Part shown: positions 11,482 to 22,962 of the stretch, one piece after another
Layout: each line of letters begins with the position of its first letter
How positions within the stretch are numbered: position 1 is the first letter of the stretch
NCBI GenBank assembly: GCA_946902875.1
Contig: OX336344.1
Location: 22,093,791 to 22,157,790, forward strand
Source: Nematopogon swammerdamellus
Lineage: Eukaryota; Arthropoda; Insecta; Lepidoptera; Adelidae
DNA: 64,000 nt
Direction of reading: 5' to 3'
The notes under the pieces: model-generated
What the model saw: the letters and a program-made list of their open reading frames with translations, nothing else
Database searches by the model: none
What the model was told of the DNA's origin: nothing
Program-made: the position numbers and the translations under genes

Positions 11482-12109
11482 AATTGTACGCAGTTTGTTG
11501 AAATGTGAAATTGAGTGGTTACGGCTAATTCGTTAATTCTAAGGATGACTTGAGTTTAAGTGCATTTACTAATAATACTTATTTATAGCGAGTGTGAAGT
11601 CATTTGTGTTATACGAGTATTAGTGCGTGTATTCGTTGAATCTGAATTACATTATGAAAATGCAAATACATTTTTAATTCATGAATCGCTTTGAAGATAA
11701 TAGTTCAGCTATTATAGACATTTAATTAACAAAACAACTTGAATTGATTGATTTAATGATATCAATAACAATATGTCAATCTTTAGATGGTATTGTAAAT
11801 ATTTGAGTACTGCCTAGTCAAACATTCAGTACATTACACCATTGCACTGTAACATTGAATTGATTATAATAAAATAAACCTGATGACTCACGGAGAAGTG
11901 GGGTTAGAGGAGTTGGTCCAAGCAAACTGGGTACTTCGCCACCAACTGGGGGCATATGTCATCGAAGTGGGCGTGCTATTGCATCAGTGGTCGCGGTATT
12001 GCTCAGCGCACGTCGAGTAAAAATGGTGCGTGAACGGTGGACCACGGGGTCGTGCCTCCCCCGCTTCTACCCGCACTGGCGACACAGATGTTTTACATAT
12101 ATACATGCA

Positions 12110-12347
12110 CTAGCTTTTGCCCGCGGATTCGCTCGCGTGAAATTCGTATTAAACTAAGTACAAGCACATTTAACTTTACGTGACACAGGATAGACTAAAT
12201 AAAATTCAGTTCCTGTTACGCTAAGATGTAGCTCTCATACAAACCGAATTGTTCTGCGCGCCGAAATAAAAGTACCGTTGCGGGCTTACTTACTTTCTTC
12301 TTTTTAAATACGAATTTCACGCGAGCGAAGCTGCGGGCAAAAGCTAT
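12110..12347. mobile_element. Helitron-like (LEP1-type) nonautonomous element
   Basis: Both edges carry the GCGAGCGAAGCnGCGGGC hairpin motif in opposite orientation. The left edge reads CTAGCTTTTGCCCGCGG. The right edge ends CGGGCAAAAGCTATA. The interior matches the 47.2-kb and 53.9-kb copies (GTTACGCTAAGATGTAGCTC). CTAG/CTRR ends after a hairpin are typical of Helitron 3' termini. Naming it LEP1 is inference. Confidence 0.55.
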
Positions 12348-12683
12348 AGAAAATAAAGCTAGCGACAGTCCTCTACACTCTCTTCTCCGTGCATCGACTG
12401 CACCGATTTCAGAATTAAAAAAATGTTCAAAACATTAACTTCTTGTTGTTTAGTAGATTCAAAGTTTACGATGTTAGTTCTACTCTCGTTAAGCTCCTTA
12501 GGAGGCAAAGTGTATTTTTCCATCTCTCTAAGCATGCCAGAATACCTTATTTAATTATCTGTAATAAGTTAATTTACGAAGTTTAGTCAGGAAGAGAAAA
12601 AAAACTAATTACGTGAGTCAATACTACATATAGGGGAATTTATTAAATGCTTATTGATACATTCATTCGATATTAGTTTGATG

Positions 12684-13295
12684 TTAAGGGGGGGTACTAG
12701 GCAAAATGACTTCGTATTTCTCTAACCATACCCATATTTCAAGGGATTTAACTATAATTTATATGCCTATAGTTAGGTAAAGATTCAAGGTATAATGTGA
12801 ATACATTATTTTTAATTTAATCTTATAAATTACCTTAAAAATATGTGGTTGAAAAGTGTTAAAATCGTTCAAAAATGCCTTTGCTATTTCCCTCGCCATT
12901 TTTTACAAATGCATCTAATACGAAAAAAATGCTTCATTGAGCTTAGAGTCAAATAAGACTAAGAATCATCTAAATAAATTCGAACGCTTACAGAATAAAT
13001 AGTTTTTCACTGAACTATCTTTGAAAATTCTAAATTTTGGGCCGTTACCGTGCGCGAGCGTTTTTTATATGGACGTATTTGTAACGAAATTAGCAAATAC
13101 ATTTTCGAACGTTTTAACCACTTTTCACCCACTTATTTTTCAGAGAATTTACAAGATTATATTACAATAATCTATCACACATTATACCTTGAATCTTTAC
13201 CTAACTATAAGCATATAAATTATAGTTATATCTATTGAAATATGGCTATAGTTAGGATAATATGATGTGATGTTTTGCCTAGGACCCCACCTTAA
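12684..13295. mobile_element. TTAA-flanked MITE with long terminal inverted repeats
   Basis: TTAA at 12684-12687 and TTAA at 13292-13295 bracket inverted ends (GGGGGGGTACTAGGCAAAA against its near complement TTTTGCCTAGGACCCCACC). Similarity continues inward for about 200 bases on each side (CTATAGTTAGGTAAAGATTC is shared). TTAA targets and G/C-run tips suggest a piggyBac-type nonautonomous element. There is no transposase frame. Confidence 0.65.
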
Positions 13296-13509
13296 AACTA
13301 CATTTAAATGTTACACTTGATTGACATGTTAATGCCTATGAGTACTGTACCTGAAAAAAAAATCAACATTTAATCATAAAAATGTATAAATCTCCGCAAC
13401 ATTTGCTGTTTTCGCGTGTTTATGTAAATTTTTGTAAAATATTCAAACACACAATGTCTAAAATTTATGTACAGTGCCCTGCAGAAGAGAATGCGTGTAC
13501 AATCCGGTT

Positions 13510-13573
13510 GTAGAGCGTCGTCTCTGTCGCACGAACTCGCACGGCTCTGTGCGCGACAGGGACGACGCTCTAC
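13510..13573. repeat. Repeated GC-rich hairpin, copy 1
   Basis: The 5' arm GTAGAGCGTCGTCTCTGTCG pairs with the 3' arm CGACAGGGACGACGCTCTAC across a short loop. The same hairpin, with the shared downstream CTCTTTCTAAAGCTCGA, recurs at 53237. Arms of about 23 bases and a small loop resemble a pre-miRNA-like or palindromic repeat. Confidence 0.65.
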
Positions 13574-13611
13574 ATCCGGAGTATCTCTTTCTAAAGCTCG
13601 ACACGCTTTCT

Positions 13612-13843
13612 TTTAGGTGGTAGGCTCAAATTGTAGCCGACTGGATTGCTACCACCGTACTGGGTGTAGAATGGCCGCATTGCGGCCTCGGTTGTGTTCT
13701 CCTCTAGTCCAATATAGCCAGCAATCCAGGGAAGTCTCCGGTATGCCACCTGCCTTCTCGGATGTGATAATGGCTGGTCGGAGCATATTGTGCTTTGGTC
13801 CTTCTGACTCAGCCAACCATACCGGATTATATAAAAAAAGAAT
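13612..13843 (+). mobile_element. SINE family B copy
   Basis: GGTGGTAGGCTCAAATTGTA, GCGGCCTCGGTTGTGTTCTC and CCGGATTATATAAAAAAA mark the body and A-rich tail. It starts about 40 bases after the hairpin at 13510. Confidence 0.75.
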
Positions 13844-14021
13844 TGCTTCCGGGAACTGTACATAATCGATATTTTGCTATAGCTCTCCAAACTCAGCGGA
13901 AAGCTATAAAAACACTAACTTATTGTAACCGGCAAGATTAGCCATGCGACATTTGTCAATATGTCTACTGAAGTAAAGTTCAGGTTAGCATAACATTTTA
14001 ACAAGAACGTTAGAAGAGGTT

Positions 14022-14209
14022 GGACGTCGGACTGTACAATGCTTATATGAGAACCAGCGTCGCCGAGCTCCGCGGGCAGCGGAGGAGACGGCGCGCGCTT
14101 TGATTGGGTGGTATCGGGTGGTATCGCGCTCTGATTGGCTGGTAACGAATGTTATTGGTACCTTTTTACAAATATCGTGTTACGATGGCGCGGGGAAGGT
14201 CCGACGTCC
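14022..14209. mobile_element. Small TIR element candidate
   Basis: Perfect 11-base inverted ends GGACGTCGGAC and GTCCGACGTCC bracket 188 bases with no coding potential. No target duplication is obvious. Confidence 0.4.
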
Positions 14210-14590
14210 CTTTTAAAAATATGACATTTAATTCAACAATAACAGCACAAAAAAAGCGCAGTTCATACTTTTGTGGCTTTTCGCTGGGTTTATATGGCGC
14301 AGACTATACTGATCGTTGTGTTTGTGAATTTGAATAACCAATGGGTCCCAACTGGATGTTCCGATTGTCGTATGTTGCTAATCACTTGAAATAGTTTGTA
14401 ATATATTACATTTGAAATTCACTCTTGTTGCAATAGCATTAGAATAGAGAATCGATTGTCTAATAATACTTACTTATTACCTAATACCACGGGGCATTTG
14501 TATATTTGCTGATGGAATGACAATTTTATTGGCGGCTTTTTCGTAGTACCTCCAGCGCAGTACATTCCAACTCCGCACCACGCGCAGGGA

Positions 14591-14720
14591 TTGCATCCCT
14601 ACACGCTGGACTTACCGCGGATGCGTACCAATCGGTTCTGCAGATCTTTCCCCTACAGAACCGGCAAACTCTGGAACGCTCTCATTTCTCCGCCGATGCC
14701 GAAAAATTCCGAAAGACGAT
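14591..14720 (+). pseudogene. LINE ORF2 C-terminal fragment (Jockey/CR1 type)
   Basis: A short frame reads RTNRFCRSFPYRTGKLWNAL. This is the conserved tail of Jockey/CR1-type reverse transcriptases just before the stop. It is 5'-truncated and decays after the SPPMP segment. Similar tails occur at 48500, 62575 and, on the minus strand, 24831. Confidence 0.65.
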
Positions 14721-16100
14721 TTTGTATGGAGAAAGTTAACTTCCGTCTCGTCTTAAACTATGGCAACACACGTGGCTAATTAAACAAAGATAAAGCGGGA
14801 GGTGTGAAGTAATTTCGTAAAACCACAGTAAATAAATTAACAATTCTAACAAGAAACTAACATAAGAAAAGATTTCCCGTTTCGTTCATTTCGAAACGAT
14901 CTGTTCAATATACATATATGTGTGTGTGTGATGTGTACCACCCCACCATACCCTCAGTACAACCTCACACACCTCAGTACAACTAGGTACCTATTTTTAT
15001 TAGCACTAATGATTTTTATTAGTATGGGTTCTTAATGCTGTCATGCTGAGCGCCTTTGGGGAGCGCACACACAAACTCTAATAAAATAATGAAAAACCGG
15101 ATATCAAAAGGCGTTCGGTTTTTTCTTCATACAGGGTGGCCCAGTTATAGTGGTCCAAAAATTTTTTTTAGATGGAGAATCTCATGTTGACTTATTTAAA
15201 AAAAAACATTAGTTCCGCGAAAATCAATAGTTTAGAAGTTATGATTTTTTTAAACTTTTTTTGAAATTTCTCTATTTTAGTCACATAAACCGCTCTAGTT
15301 GGATATCGATTCCACAAAATGGAATAAAATTCCTGTAGCTAGTACGTAATTAATAGTTTTTAGGTTTACTCCTAGACTGTACTGTTGCTATAGCCCTTTC
15401 AGTGAATTTTTGTTCAGTTTACATTAAAACTGAGAAATCTTTGAAAAATCACTAAAAAAAAGTGCTACCGGAGATTTGCCCATGCCCTTAAAAACTACCT
15501 ATACATATTACAATTCTCCAGACAAAAAATTGTAGTGGTGTTACAATTGTAACATATTCAAAATTAACATCATTTGTACAAAGTCACTACAATAAAAAGT
15601 GACATTACCCTAATTTTTAAAATCTTATTTTTTTAAAACATTACTAACAGTTTTTTATGTGTAGATTAGCGCTGTTAGAGACAGGTTTGTGAATAATGTG
15701 AAATTGTAGTTGAACTAACGTTGTGAAAGGCCCTTTGATGAATAATGTCCAGTTTGTTCAACAGAACCATCTGCCAACATAATAAAATTAAAAGTAAAAA
15801 TAAAATCAGGTGTATGTCAGAAATTTGTTGATACATTGTTGATGACGGTTCTTTCGATCCGAAGGGGGACCTCCTAATGGCCGGCGGCGTGCTTCCGGAA
15901 TTTCCGAGGCACTGACATGGCATCTAGTTTATCAAGACGCGATGGGCTGACATCACGAGTCTAGTAGAAGAAGTGGTCAACTATAATAACAAGTTCATAA
16001 AATCAAGTTCTGCGCCTTCCTACTGGTGGCACATCATCTCTCATCAATATTTATTCAAGAAAATATAAAAAAATACAAATAACTAAATAATGAAAACGTA
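14721..16100. other. AT-rich DNA, no gene seen
   Basis: It contains a short (GT)n run near 14920 and a fragment of a SINE A tail near 15900-15960. No exons are recognised. Confidence 0.4.
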
Positions 16101-16129
16101 CCTAACAAACATTCAAATAACTATCAAAA

Positions 16130-16450
16130 GGGACATTTTCAAATGTTCCCAGAACACCTTGCGGCATTACCCCGCCGAATGGCAAGGCTTACCCTTTGAA
16201 TAAAGTAGGCCCTTGATTGCGGGACGCCAGTTGCGTCCACCAGCAGAGGGCCAAGCCTTTTCAAGAAACTTTTGGGTTCAATGCTCCATGGACCGAGGGT
16301 TTCAACCGCAAACGCAACAAATCCGAAATCTCATCAATAAATATGCAATGTCCCGTGTTAGTACCTCTACTGCAGTGGTCCAGATGTCTACAGAGCCAGG
16401 CCTATCGTGAGCTCCGGTTTCCAGAACCTCTACTGATCAGCATAGACTTC
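16130..16450 (-). pseudogene. LINE endonuclease-domain tail, remnant
   Basis: Parallel to 45400-45730 in sequence and orientation (CTTGCGGCATTACCCCGC; CCGAGGGTTTCAACCGCAAA). On the minus strand it reads the ..FAVETLGPW.. type tail in broken pieces. It is more decayed than the 45-kb copy. Confidence 0.5.
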
Positions 16451-18660
16451 TCAGAGAATAAAGTTTCTGTACAAATAAAACTTAAATTCGAGGGGAATAT
16501 GCTTTCAGAAAAAGTTAAAATTTCTTCGCCGGATGTCTATAAACTTTTGTCTGGAAAATCCGCAGTACTTCTATTTCGAGTTTCTTTCTTCAAATAGACA
16601 AATCCCAAAGCTGTTCATTCAGTCAGCTCGCTTGTTTTATAGTCATTAGAAACAAGCAGGCTGGAGGGAGGAGATTTGAAATAGATTCGTAATTCGGCTA
16701 TCTAAAATACTATCATATTTGAAATCTATGGCTTACTGCGGCCAAGTCCAGGCAAAAAACATAATCGTAGAGTAGATCTGGAAACAGGCGAACAGTTATT
16801 CTCAGTAACAATGAATATATTTTGTGATAATGTATAAACATTCTAATCTAATCTATTTTTGATAAAGGTAACGGATATTTCAGTGATCGGAATTGCTTAG
16901 GAACTGTTATGGTGTGTGTAGTTTATTTCCTAAAATATCTTAATTTCTTAAATTATTTTGATATAAGTTGTTTATATTGAATTCTAACATCTCCTGTGCA
17001 TTACTAAAATTGTATAAATGTTAAAGTAATTTGTGTAACTACAACAAATTACGATGTCACACCTCAATAATTACCATCTCCTAAATCATTACCATCCCAT
17101 ACTAATCGCAAAATGAAACAGGAGGCGGGGAGGCTGACGCAAGGACAGCGGGAGAAAGTGGGGTGCATACAGGTGCATAGAGATGCGGCGTCAACTACTC
17201 ACACACAGCCGCCGGCGGTGTGCGCGGGCACAGAATATTTAATAGTACTTTGGGGCTTAGGAATTCGGAAAGAGCCAATCACAGCACGCGAAACCTACGG
17301 GACGTCCGAGTTGACTTTGCCTTGCAGCAAAGTTTGTACTTGCGCGTTTGTACTTCTATGAAAAGTTAATGCCACACGTTTAAAAAATTTTGCAATCTAC
17401 TTAAAAGGTTATCTCTTCGTTTTCCGGTTTTATTTTCGCGATTAGTAGGTACCTCTAGCTTATACTGATTATAATCACTGAATCTGCTAAGCTAAAAGAA
17501 TGCCCATCTGCATAGGTCTCACAATAATTACCATCTGCACAACCATTACCATCTCCACAATCATTACCATCTCCACAATCTACCACCTCCGCAATCATTA
17601 CCATTTCCACAATCACTACCATCTCCACAATCATTCCCATCTCAGCCCATACTGATTTCGCCATTGAGCATACAATGACGTTCGATCTCACTGCGCGCAT
17701 TCAATTCGTATGAGCTGGAAATCAACGGCGTTTTCCACTAGAAACATCGGCGAAGAGTTTCATATTTCCTGTCAACCGTACACCTAGTAATAACAAAACG
17801 TAACAAGTTCTGCTGAACTGTTAAAGGGAAATTCCATCAAGTTCAGTATGCCGTGAGTCCCGAATGGATTAGTACCACTGCACTGAATGAAGAAGGACCA
17901 CAGCAGCTATGAACATGGTAATTTTTCTCTCAGTTTGGCACGGTTCACAGGTACGGTTGGTACTACCAAAATTTGAACAAGCTTATAATAAAGGAGTGCG
18001 ATGTTTCTAATGAAGAATTGAATATTTTAGCTGTACTGAAAAAGATGTTTAATTGATTACTCGTATGATTTGTAATATTGGTAACATTATAAAATGTTTC
18101 ATTTGTACAGCACTCTCGTGACAGTCCGTCCAACTCGACTTAAATAATGAGTGGACTAAAATGTGCTAACGGACTTGACAAATTGTATGATAAATTACAA
18201 TTCAAATACAAATTGAATAATTTAAAATTATGTATGTTGCTAGAACAATTTTCCTAAAATGTTGTGATTTAAATTTTCATCAACATAAATTACATATTTT
18301 AAGACGTTTTAAATTGCTATAATAAATACATTTCCGAACGAAGCTAAAGCTGAATGTAAAAGAAAAGACAAGAAAACAACTGGACTTGAGCTATCTCACG
18401 AACTACTGTAAGTCTAAATAGTGATTTAGATAAAACTCTCAAAGAAAGAGAATATGAAATAGGCCCTAATACATTCATTATAAAATAGTGTACTTTAATA
18501 AAATCTAATAAAATCATGACTCTGGTGTTTTATTTGTTACAAATAAGTCCTATTTTATTTTTACTTTATTCGAGAGCGTATACATCATTTACGCGAAAGC
18601 AGCTCGGCCTTCAGCCTTGCCCATTGCTCGTGGCTTACTGTTTTCGAGAAAGTACATAAT
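16451..18660. other. AT-rich DNA with two low-complexity patches
   Basis: 17095-17190 is homologous to the flanks of the 26-bp minisatellite at 49.3 kb (ACTAATCGCAAAA.., GCGGGGAGGCTGA, GCAGCGGGAG-like). 17505-17645 is a degenerate 18-bp repeat. A lone GCAGCTCGGCCTTCAGCCTT unit of the 45-46 kb array lies at about 18600. No gene is recognised. Confidence 0.45.
17505..17645. repeat. 18-bp minisatellite (ACCATCTCCACAATCATT)
   Basis: About 7 imperfect units of ACCATCTCCACAATCATT and variants. Because 18 is a multiple of 3, minus-strand frames stay open, giving a DCGDGN-type repeat. Not supported as coding. Confidence 0.7.
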
Positions 18661-18665
18661 TTACC

Positions 18666-18962
18666 TTTTTTTTTATGGAAACTGACACGTTTGGCTACAT
18701 CACCTACAACATCCGTGATGTCAGCCCATAACACCGGGTGAACTAGGTGCCATGTCAGTGCTTCCCTTCGGTCGTACCGGCTACACTGAACTGGACGGAA
18801 AACACAAACTATTTACCTACATAGCCGTTTCGACCGACGTTTCATTCAGTGCGGTGGTACCAACCCGGGCGGGTTTAAACCTACCACCTAGTAAGGGTAA
18901 GAAGGGAAAGGACCTACAGTTTTACGTGGAGTCCGAACCACGGTCAGCCTCACGGTCAGACA
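18666..18962 (-). mobile_element. SINE family A, reverse
   Basis: A T-run and ATGGAAACTGACACG start the copy. The body runs through GGACCTACAGTTTTACGTGG to the remains of the tRNA-like B box (CGAACCACGGTCAGCCTC). The 5S-like head is lost. Confidence 0.75.
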
Positions 18963-18984
18963 TATGTCTGCACGTATTTAATCA

Positions 18985-19255
18985 GAAAAAAAACCGCCCA
19001 AGTGCGAGTGGAGCTCGCGCACCGAGGGTTCCGTATCGCCATGTCATGGTTAGCGCCACTCACGCCATCTATGGCGTGTATGAAATGCTTCATATTAGTT
19101 ATAATTCATGATTGGTTAAAATGCTTCATACTCTATTCGGTAGATGGCGCGCGCGCATACACTTTTTGGTTTCTTCTATGGGAACCCCCATGAATTTTTT
19201 ACTTTTTCTTATTTTTATTATTTGTTGTTATAATCGGCCGCCTTTGGCACGCATT
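18985..19255 (+). mobile_element. Dispersed repeat D, 5' part
   Basis: It begins CCGCCCAAGTGCGAGTGGAG, contains GGTTCCGTATCGCCATGTCA and TATTTGTTGTTATAATCGG, and is cut before the GACAGACGG segment. Confidence 0.7.
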
Positions 19256-19371
19256 AAGTGGCATAAAGAATATTATTATTATCGATTTATTATTACCTAA
19301 AACCGCCGCCGCTGTAGTATGGCAGAGCCATGCCATTGTGTCGATGCGCTGGAAGCCATGTAAAATAGTTC

Positions 19372-19706
19372 TACATACATACATACATAACACACGCTGT
19401 ATCCCGACAATCAGGGTAAGCAGAGTAATCGGTGTTGTGCTATAAGGACTCTGGCAAATTACAGCACAACACCGACCACCACGTTTAGCACAGTATACGG
19501 ACAAGACAACTATCAAGCAGCAAGTAAGGCACGAAGAACCCACCTGCTGCATGACTAGGTGGAAGGACTGCGCCAAGGTGGGAAGTGGCTAGCCTGTCGC
19601 CCTTTAGCGCAGTATCTTGTCCTTATCCCTTAGTCGCCTCTTACGACATGCACGGGGAGAGATGCAGTGGGGCTATTCTTTTTAAGTACCGGCCCCACAC
19701 GGTAAA
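19372..19706 (-). mobile_element. SINE family C (H1 head, ATGT-repeat tail), reverse
   Basis: An (ACAT)n run at the left is the microsatellite tail. Then CACACGCTGTATCCCGACAA, ACACCGACCACCACGTTTAG and CTTAGTCGCCTCTTACGACA lead to the H1 end CCGGCCCCACACGGTA. The head is shared with some family A copies. Confidence 0.75.
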
Positions 19707-21060
19707 ATAGTTCTCTGATGAGGAAATTGATGCAGGTACGTAATGATTAATCAATCTATGAAACTTGCTGAGTTTCCGCCCGTTTCCTAATCCTAACAAC
19801 GGTCATCGATCTCAACGTGTATTTTATGCGGCAAATCAGATGTTACAGACAGTTCGTACGGGCGCGGGGAGTGAACAGCAGCAACAAGCAACCGCGGACG
19901 CACTCGCTATACAGTTCCCTCAAAACTTAAATGCCGCTCGACCTACCTGCGCAGTCAACGAATTTTAGGTCATCAATCGTAGATCATAGGATAGATAATT
20001 GGTTCACTGCACATGCGCGAACCCAAGATGCGAGCGACATTAAAGTCTACCCTATGTTCTACGAATTATGACCTAAAATTTGTTGGCTAGGTCGAGCGAC
20101 ATTAAAGTTTTGAGTATTCGTTTATTACTGTCAGTATCCAGTGACGGCGCTGCGCGGTATAAATTTATGATTACTTATAATAAAACTAATTTTTTTTTAA
20201 AAGAACGAGACATTTTAAGTTAGTAGTTAGCATGCACAAATTCAGATAGACACACAGTTATAAATAAGAAGATGAAAGTAAATAAAATAAAACATTACAA
20301 ATATATATTTACAGTTTTACGTCATTGCATCTTATAAATTTTAATATGTATATTTTATGGAAATTGTCAGTACACAGAATCGTTTGTATGTTAGTTAGTA
20401 GGGAGTGGAATTTTAAAAGAATGCTTTGCGAGATCTCTTTTGGTGTTAGGTTGACAGTTGACAAATGAGTGTGACAAACCACTAGTGCCACCTGATTTTG
20501 CGCTGGTAATAGGTAGATCAATGTTTGGATTTCCTAAGATTTCTGCACATTTTTCCTAAGCCGGGCAAGGGTGACCCCTTTCGGGGATAGTCCTCCACGT
20601 GTATCGATTTACTTCGCCATCAGGCAGTGTTGTTTGAAATCAAGCTGGGGCGAAATCAAAACAGTCATGTATTTCCACCGACCGGTAAGCGTATTTCAGT
20701 CACACACAAAGAAATTGAAATAATAGAATGAGGATTAGGTAGTTATGTAATTGCAAATTAGCTTCACTGGTTCAAAAAACACCTAAAACTGTATTATCTT
20801 ACTGTATTACAGAATGAAGTGGAAACCTAAAAGAGCACTTTTGTTTAATACCTCGATGGACAAGTATACGTATGTATGTATTTTTATTTGTTAAATACTT
20901 TTTTACACTAATATTTGGTTCTAGTTATTTTTGTTATATATTATATTATTTACATTAGAAATAAAAAAAAAACATTTTTTAAATGATATTTCGACATACA
21001 TATTGTCGTCGTCAGATAAAAATGTTTTATGGTCTTTCATTAGTAGGTAACTTTACGCTA
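19707..21060. other. Intergenic DNA with one short open frame
   Basis: A 67-codon + strand frame (19765-19968) has a Gln-rich stretch and a moderately protein-like composition but no recognised domain. Its 3' end lies in an inverted repeat with 20073-20120 (GTCGAGCGACATTAAAGTTT), so it is probably repeat-derived. The rest is AT-rich. Confidence 0.4.
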
Positions 21061-21063
21061 GTG

Positions 21064-21220
21064 TATCAGATAGATCACGTTCCCATATCCATTTGTTTAC
21101 GATATCAAATACCTGCCCATGCTATGAAATAATTGTTTCATAAACTATTATTTTAGTAGGATGGATAGGTATTTGATATCCGAAAAAAATGGGTATGGGA
21201 ACGTGATCAGTATCTGATAT
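21064..21220. mobile_element. Palindromic MITE
   Basis: The left arm TATCAGATAGATCACGTTCC pairs with the right arm GGAACGTGATCAGTATCTGA. Inner arms around GATATCAAATACCT also pair. 157 bases, no coding. Confidence 0.6.
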
Positions 21221-21235
21221 GTCAAATGATGATTT

Positions 21236-21265
21236 GTTTATTTATTTATTTATTTATTTATATAT
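21236..21265. repeat. (TTTA)n microsatellite
   Basis: Seven or so TTTA units between a MITE and AT-rich DNA. Confidence 0.8.
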
Positions 21266-21771
21266 TAGAGAATTCCACAGCTTATATTATTATAACAAGT
21301 TTAAAAATCAACAATATAAAAACTTAATAGCCAAGAATAGAATTCCTCCGGTTTACATGCATTTGATAATACACGGTGAATAAAAACGATAGAAAATTAC
21401 AAAATTAAAACAGTAAATAAATTTAAAATAAAATAAAATTGAAATTAATTACAAAATTAAAAGTCTAAGTATCAAGTCAAAAGTTAAAATTCAATCATTA
21501 ATAAATAAGAAAATAAGAAACAGTGAATAAAAATTTTATAAAAACTACATTTAAAATTAAAACCATGATACTCTGTCAATTAAAAATTTCTATAAAATCT
21601 CCTTACTCATACATAAACAAATAAATACAATTCGCCATGCATGTGTGAGGGTGTGTGAGAGGATTTGTTTGCGATGATGTGTGTGAGTATGTGAGGGTGT
21701 GTGCATGTGTGTATTGTGATATACATGTGTGTGTGAGTTGCGCCTGCTACTGTTACCTATATCCGCTTAAA

Positions 21772-22150
21772 TCAGTGCGAAGCTTTGTTTTCTTTTTCCC
21801 CTATAATTCTATTCACTTCCTTTACGAAAGAGGTCTCGGTGTCGTGAAATATATCTATCTCCCAAAAGGTGAGATTGTAGGCATCCATACACCGATTCAT
21901 TGTCGAATTCCTAGCGGAGTTCGTGTTGCACAAGGGAGGCTGGAACAGTCGAGGACGCCGGGTGCACGCTGGAGCCGCCCGCAAAGATATGCGAGCGAGG
22001 AGGTCCGGGCAGTCAATGTTGTGGTTAATAATATTGAACAAAAACTTCATGTCAGCTGCGGACCTCCTCTGTTCAAGGGTCAGCAGTTTATAGTGAACCG
22101 CTGCTTCTTCATAGTCTGCAAGTATCACACAAGTCTGCAAGTAGTAATGA
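21772..22150 (-). pseudogene. LINE ORF2 C-terminal fragment (Jockey/CR1 type), minus strand
   Basis: The minus-strand frame reads LEQRRSAADMKFLFNIINHN, IDCPDLLARI and later NRCMDAYN. This is the familiar post-RT region of Jockey/CR1-type non-LTR retrotransposons (ERRR.AD..FL..I.NG..DCPELL). It lacks the RT domain and diverges at both ends, so it is a dead 5'-truncated copy. Confidence 0.65.
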
Positions 22151-22227
22151 GGAAGAATGATAGATGGCGTTGTTATGGGTTTGAATTTTTCGAATGTATC
22201 TATGGTTTAACGTCCATTAAACGTGTG

Positions 22228-22570
22228 GGGCCGGTACTTAAAAAGAATAGCCCCACACTGCATGTCTCCCCATGCTTGTCGTAAAAGGCGACTAAGGGAT
22301 AAGGACAAGATGCCGCGCTAAAGGGCGAAAGGCGAGCCACCTCTCACCTTGGCACGGTACTTCCTCCGAGTCATGCAGCAGGTGGGTCTTCGTGCCTTAC
22401 TTGCTGCTTGATCGATTGAATCTTGTTCGAATAGTTTGTGAATTGCGAAACGTGGCGGTCGGTGTTGTGCTGTAATTTACCAGAGTTCTTGCCACCGATT
22501 TCTCCTCGGATTTCTCTGCTTACCCCGATTGTCGAGATTTAGGGTGTGTGATATGTATGTACATGTATGT
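22228..22570 (+). mobile_element. SINE family C, forward
   Basis: It starts GTGTGGGGCCGGTACTTAAA, followed by CTTGTCGTAAAAGGCGACTA, GGTGGGTCTTCGTGCCTTAC and GGTGGTCGGTGTTGTGC-like blocks. It ends in a TGTATGTACATGTATGT tail. Confidence 0.75.
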
Positions 22571-22720
22571 AATACAACATTCATTTCAACAGGAAATGCT
22601 CCTAGTTACACTTATTTTGAATATAATCATTATAATTCTTCTTCAGTTTTCAAGTTTTATTTTTCGGTAGAAAATAAGCCAGCGCCATCTTCTAGCCCCA
22701 CTGCGCCACCCATCCTGTTT

Positions 22721-22942
22721 ATTTTTTTTTATTGAAACTGACACGGTTGTCCACATCACCTACAACATCCGTGATGTCAGCCTATAACACCGGATGAAGT
22801 TGGTTCCACGTCAGTGCTTCCCTTCGGTCATACCGGCTACACTGAACCCACGTAGTAATATACGAAGGGAGTCATATCCCTTAGTCGCCTTTTACGACAT
22901 ACACGGGGAGATATGCAGTGGGGCTATTCTTTTAAAGTACCG
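22721..22942 (-). mobile_element. SINE family A with H1 head, reverse (left arm of an inverted pair)
   Basis: A T-run plus ATTGAAACTGACACGG starts the copy. The central part is deleted (CTGAACCCACGTAGTAATA join). The H1 head ends near 22942. It is head-to-head with the next copy. Confidence 0.75.
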
Positions 22943-22962
22943 TAGGGCCGGTACTGTACCTT

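Noticed and set aside
21655..22284. 209-codon + strand frame
   Set aside because: It runs antisense over a LINE C-terminal fragment and into a SINE head. The (TG)n start is low complexity.
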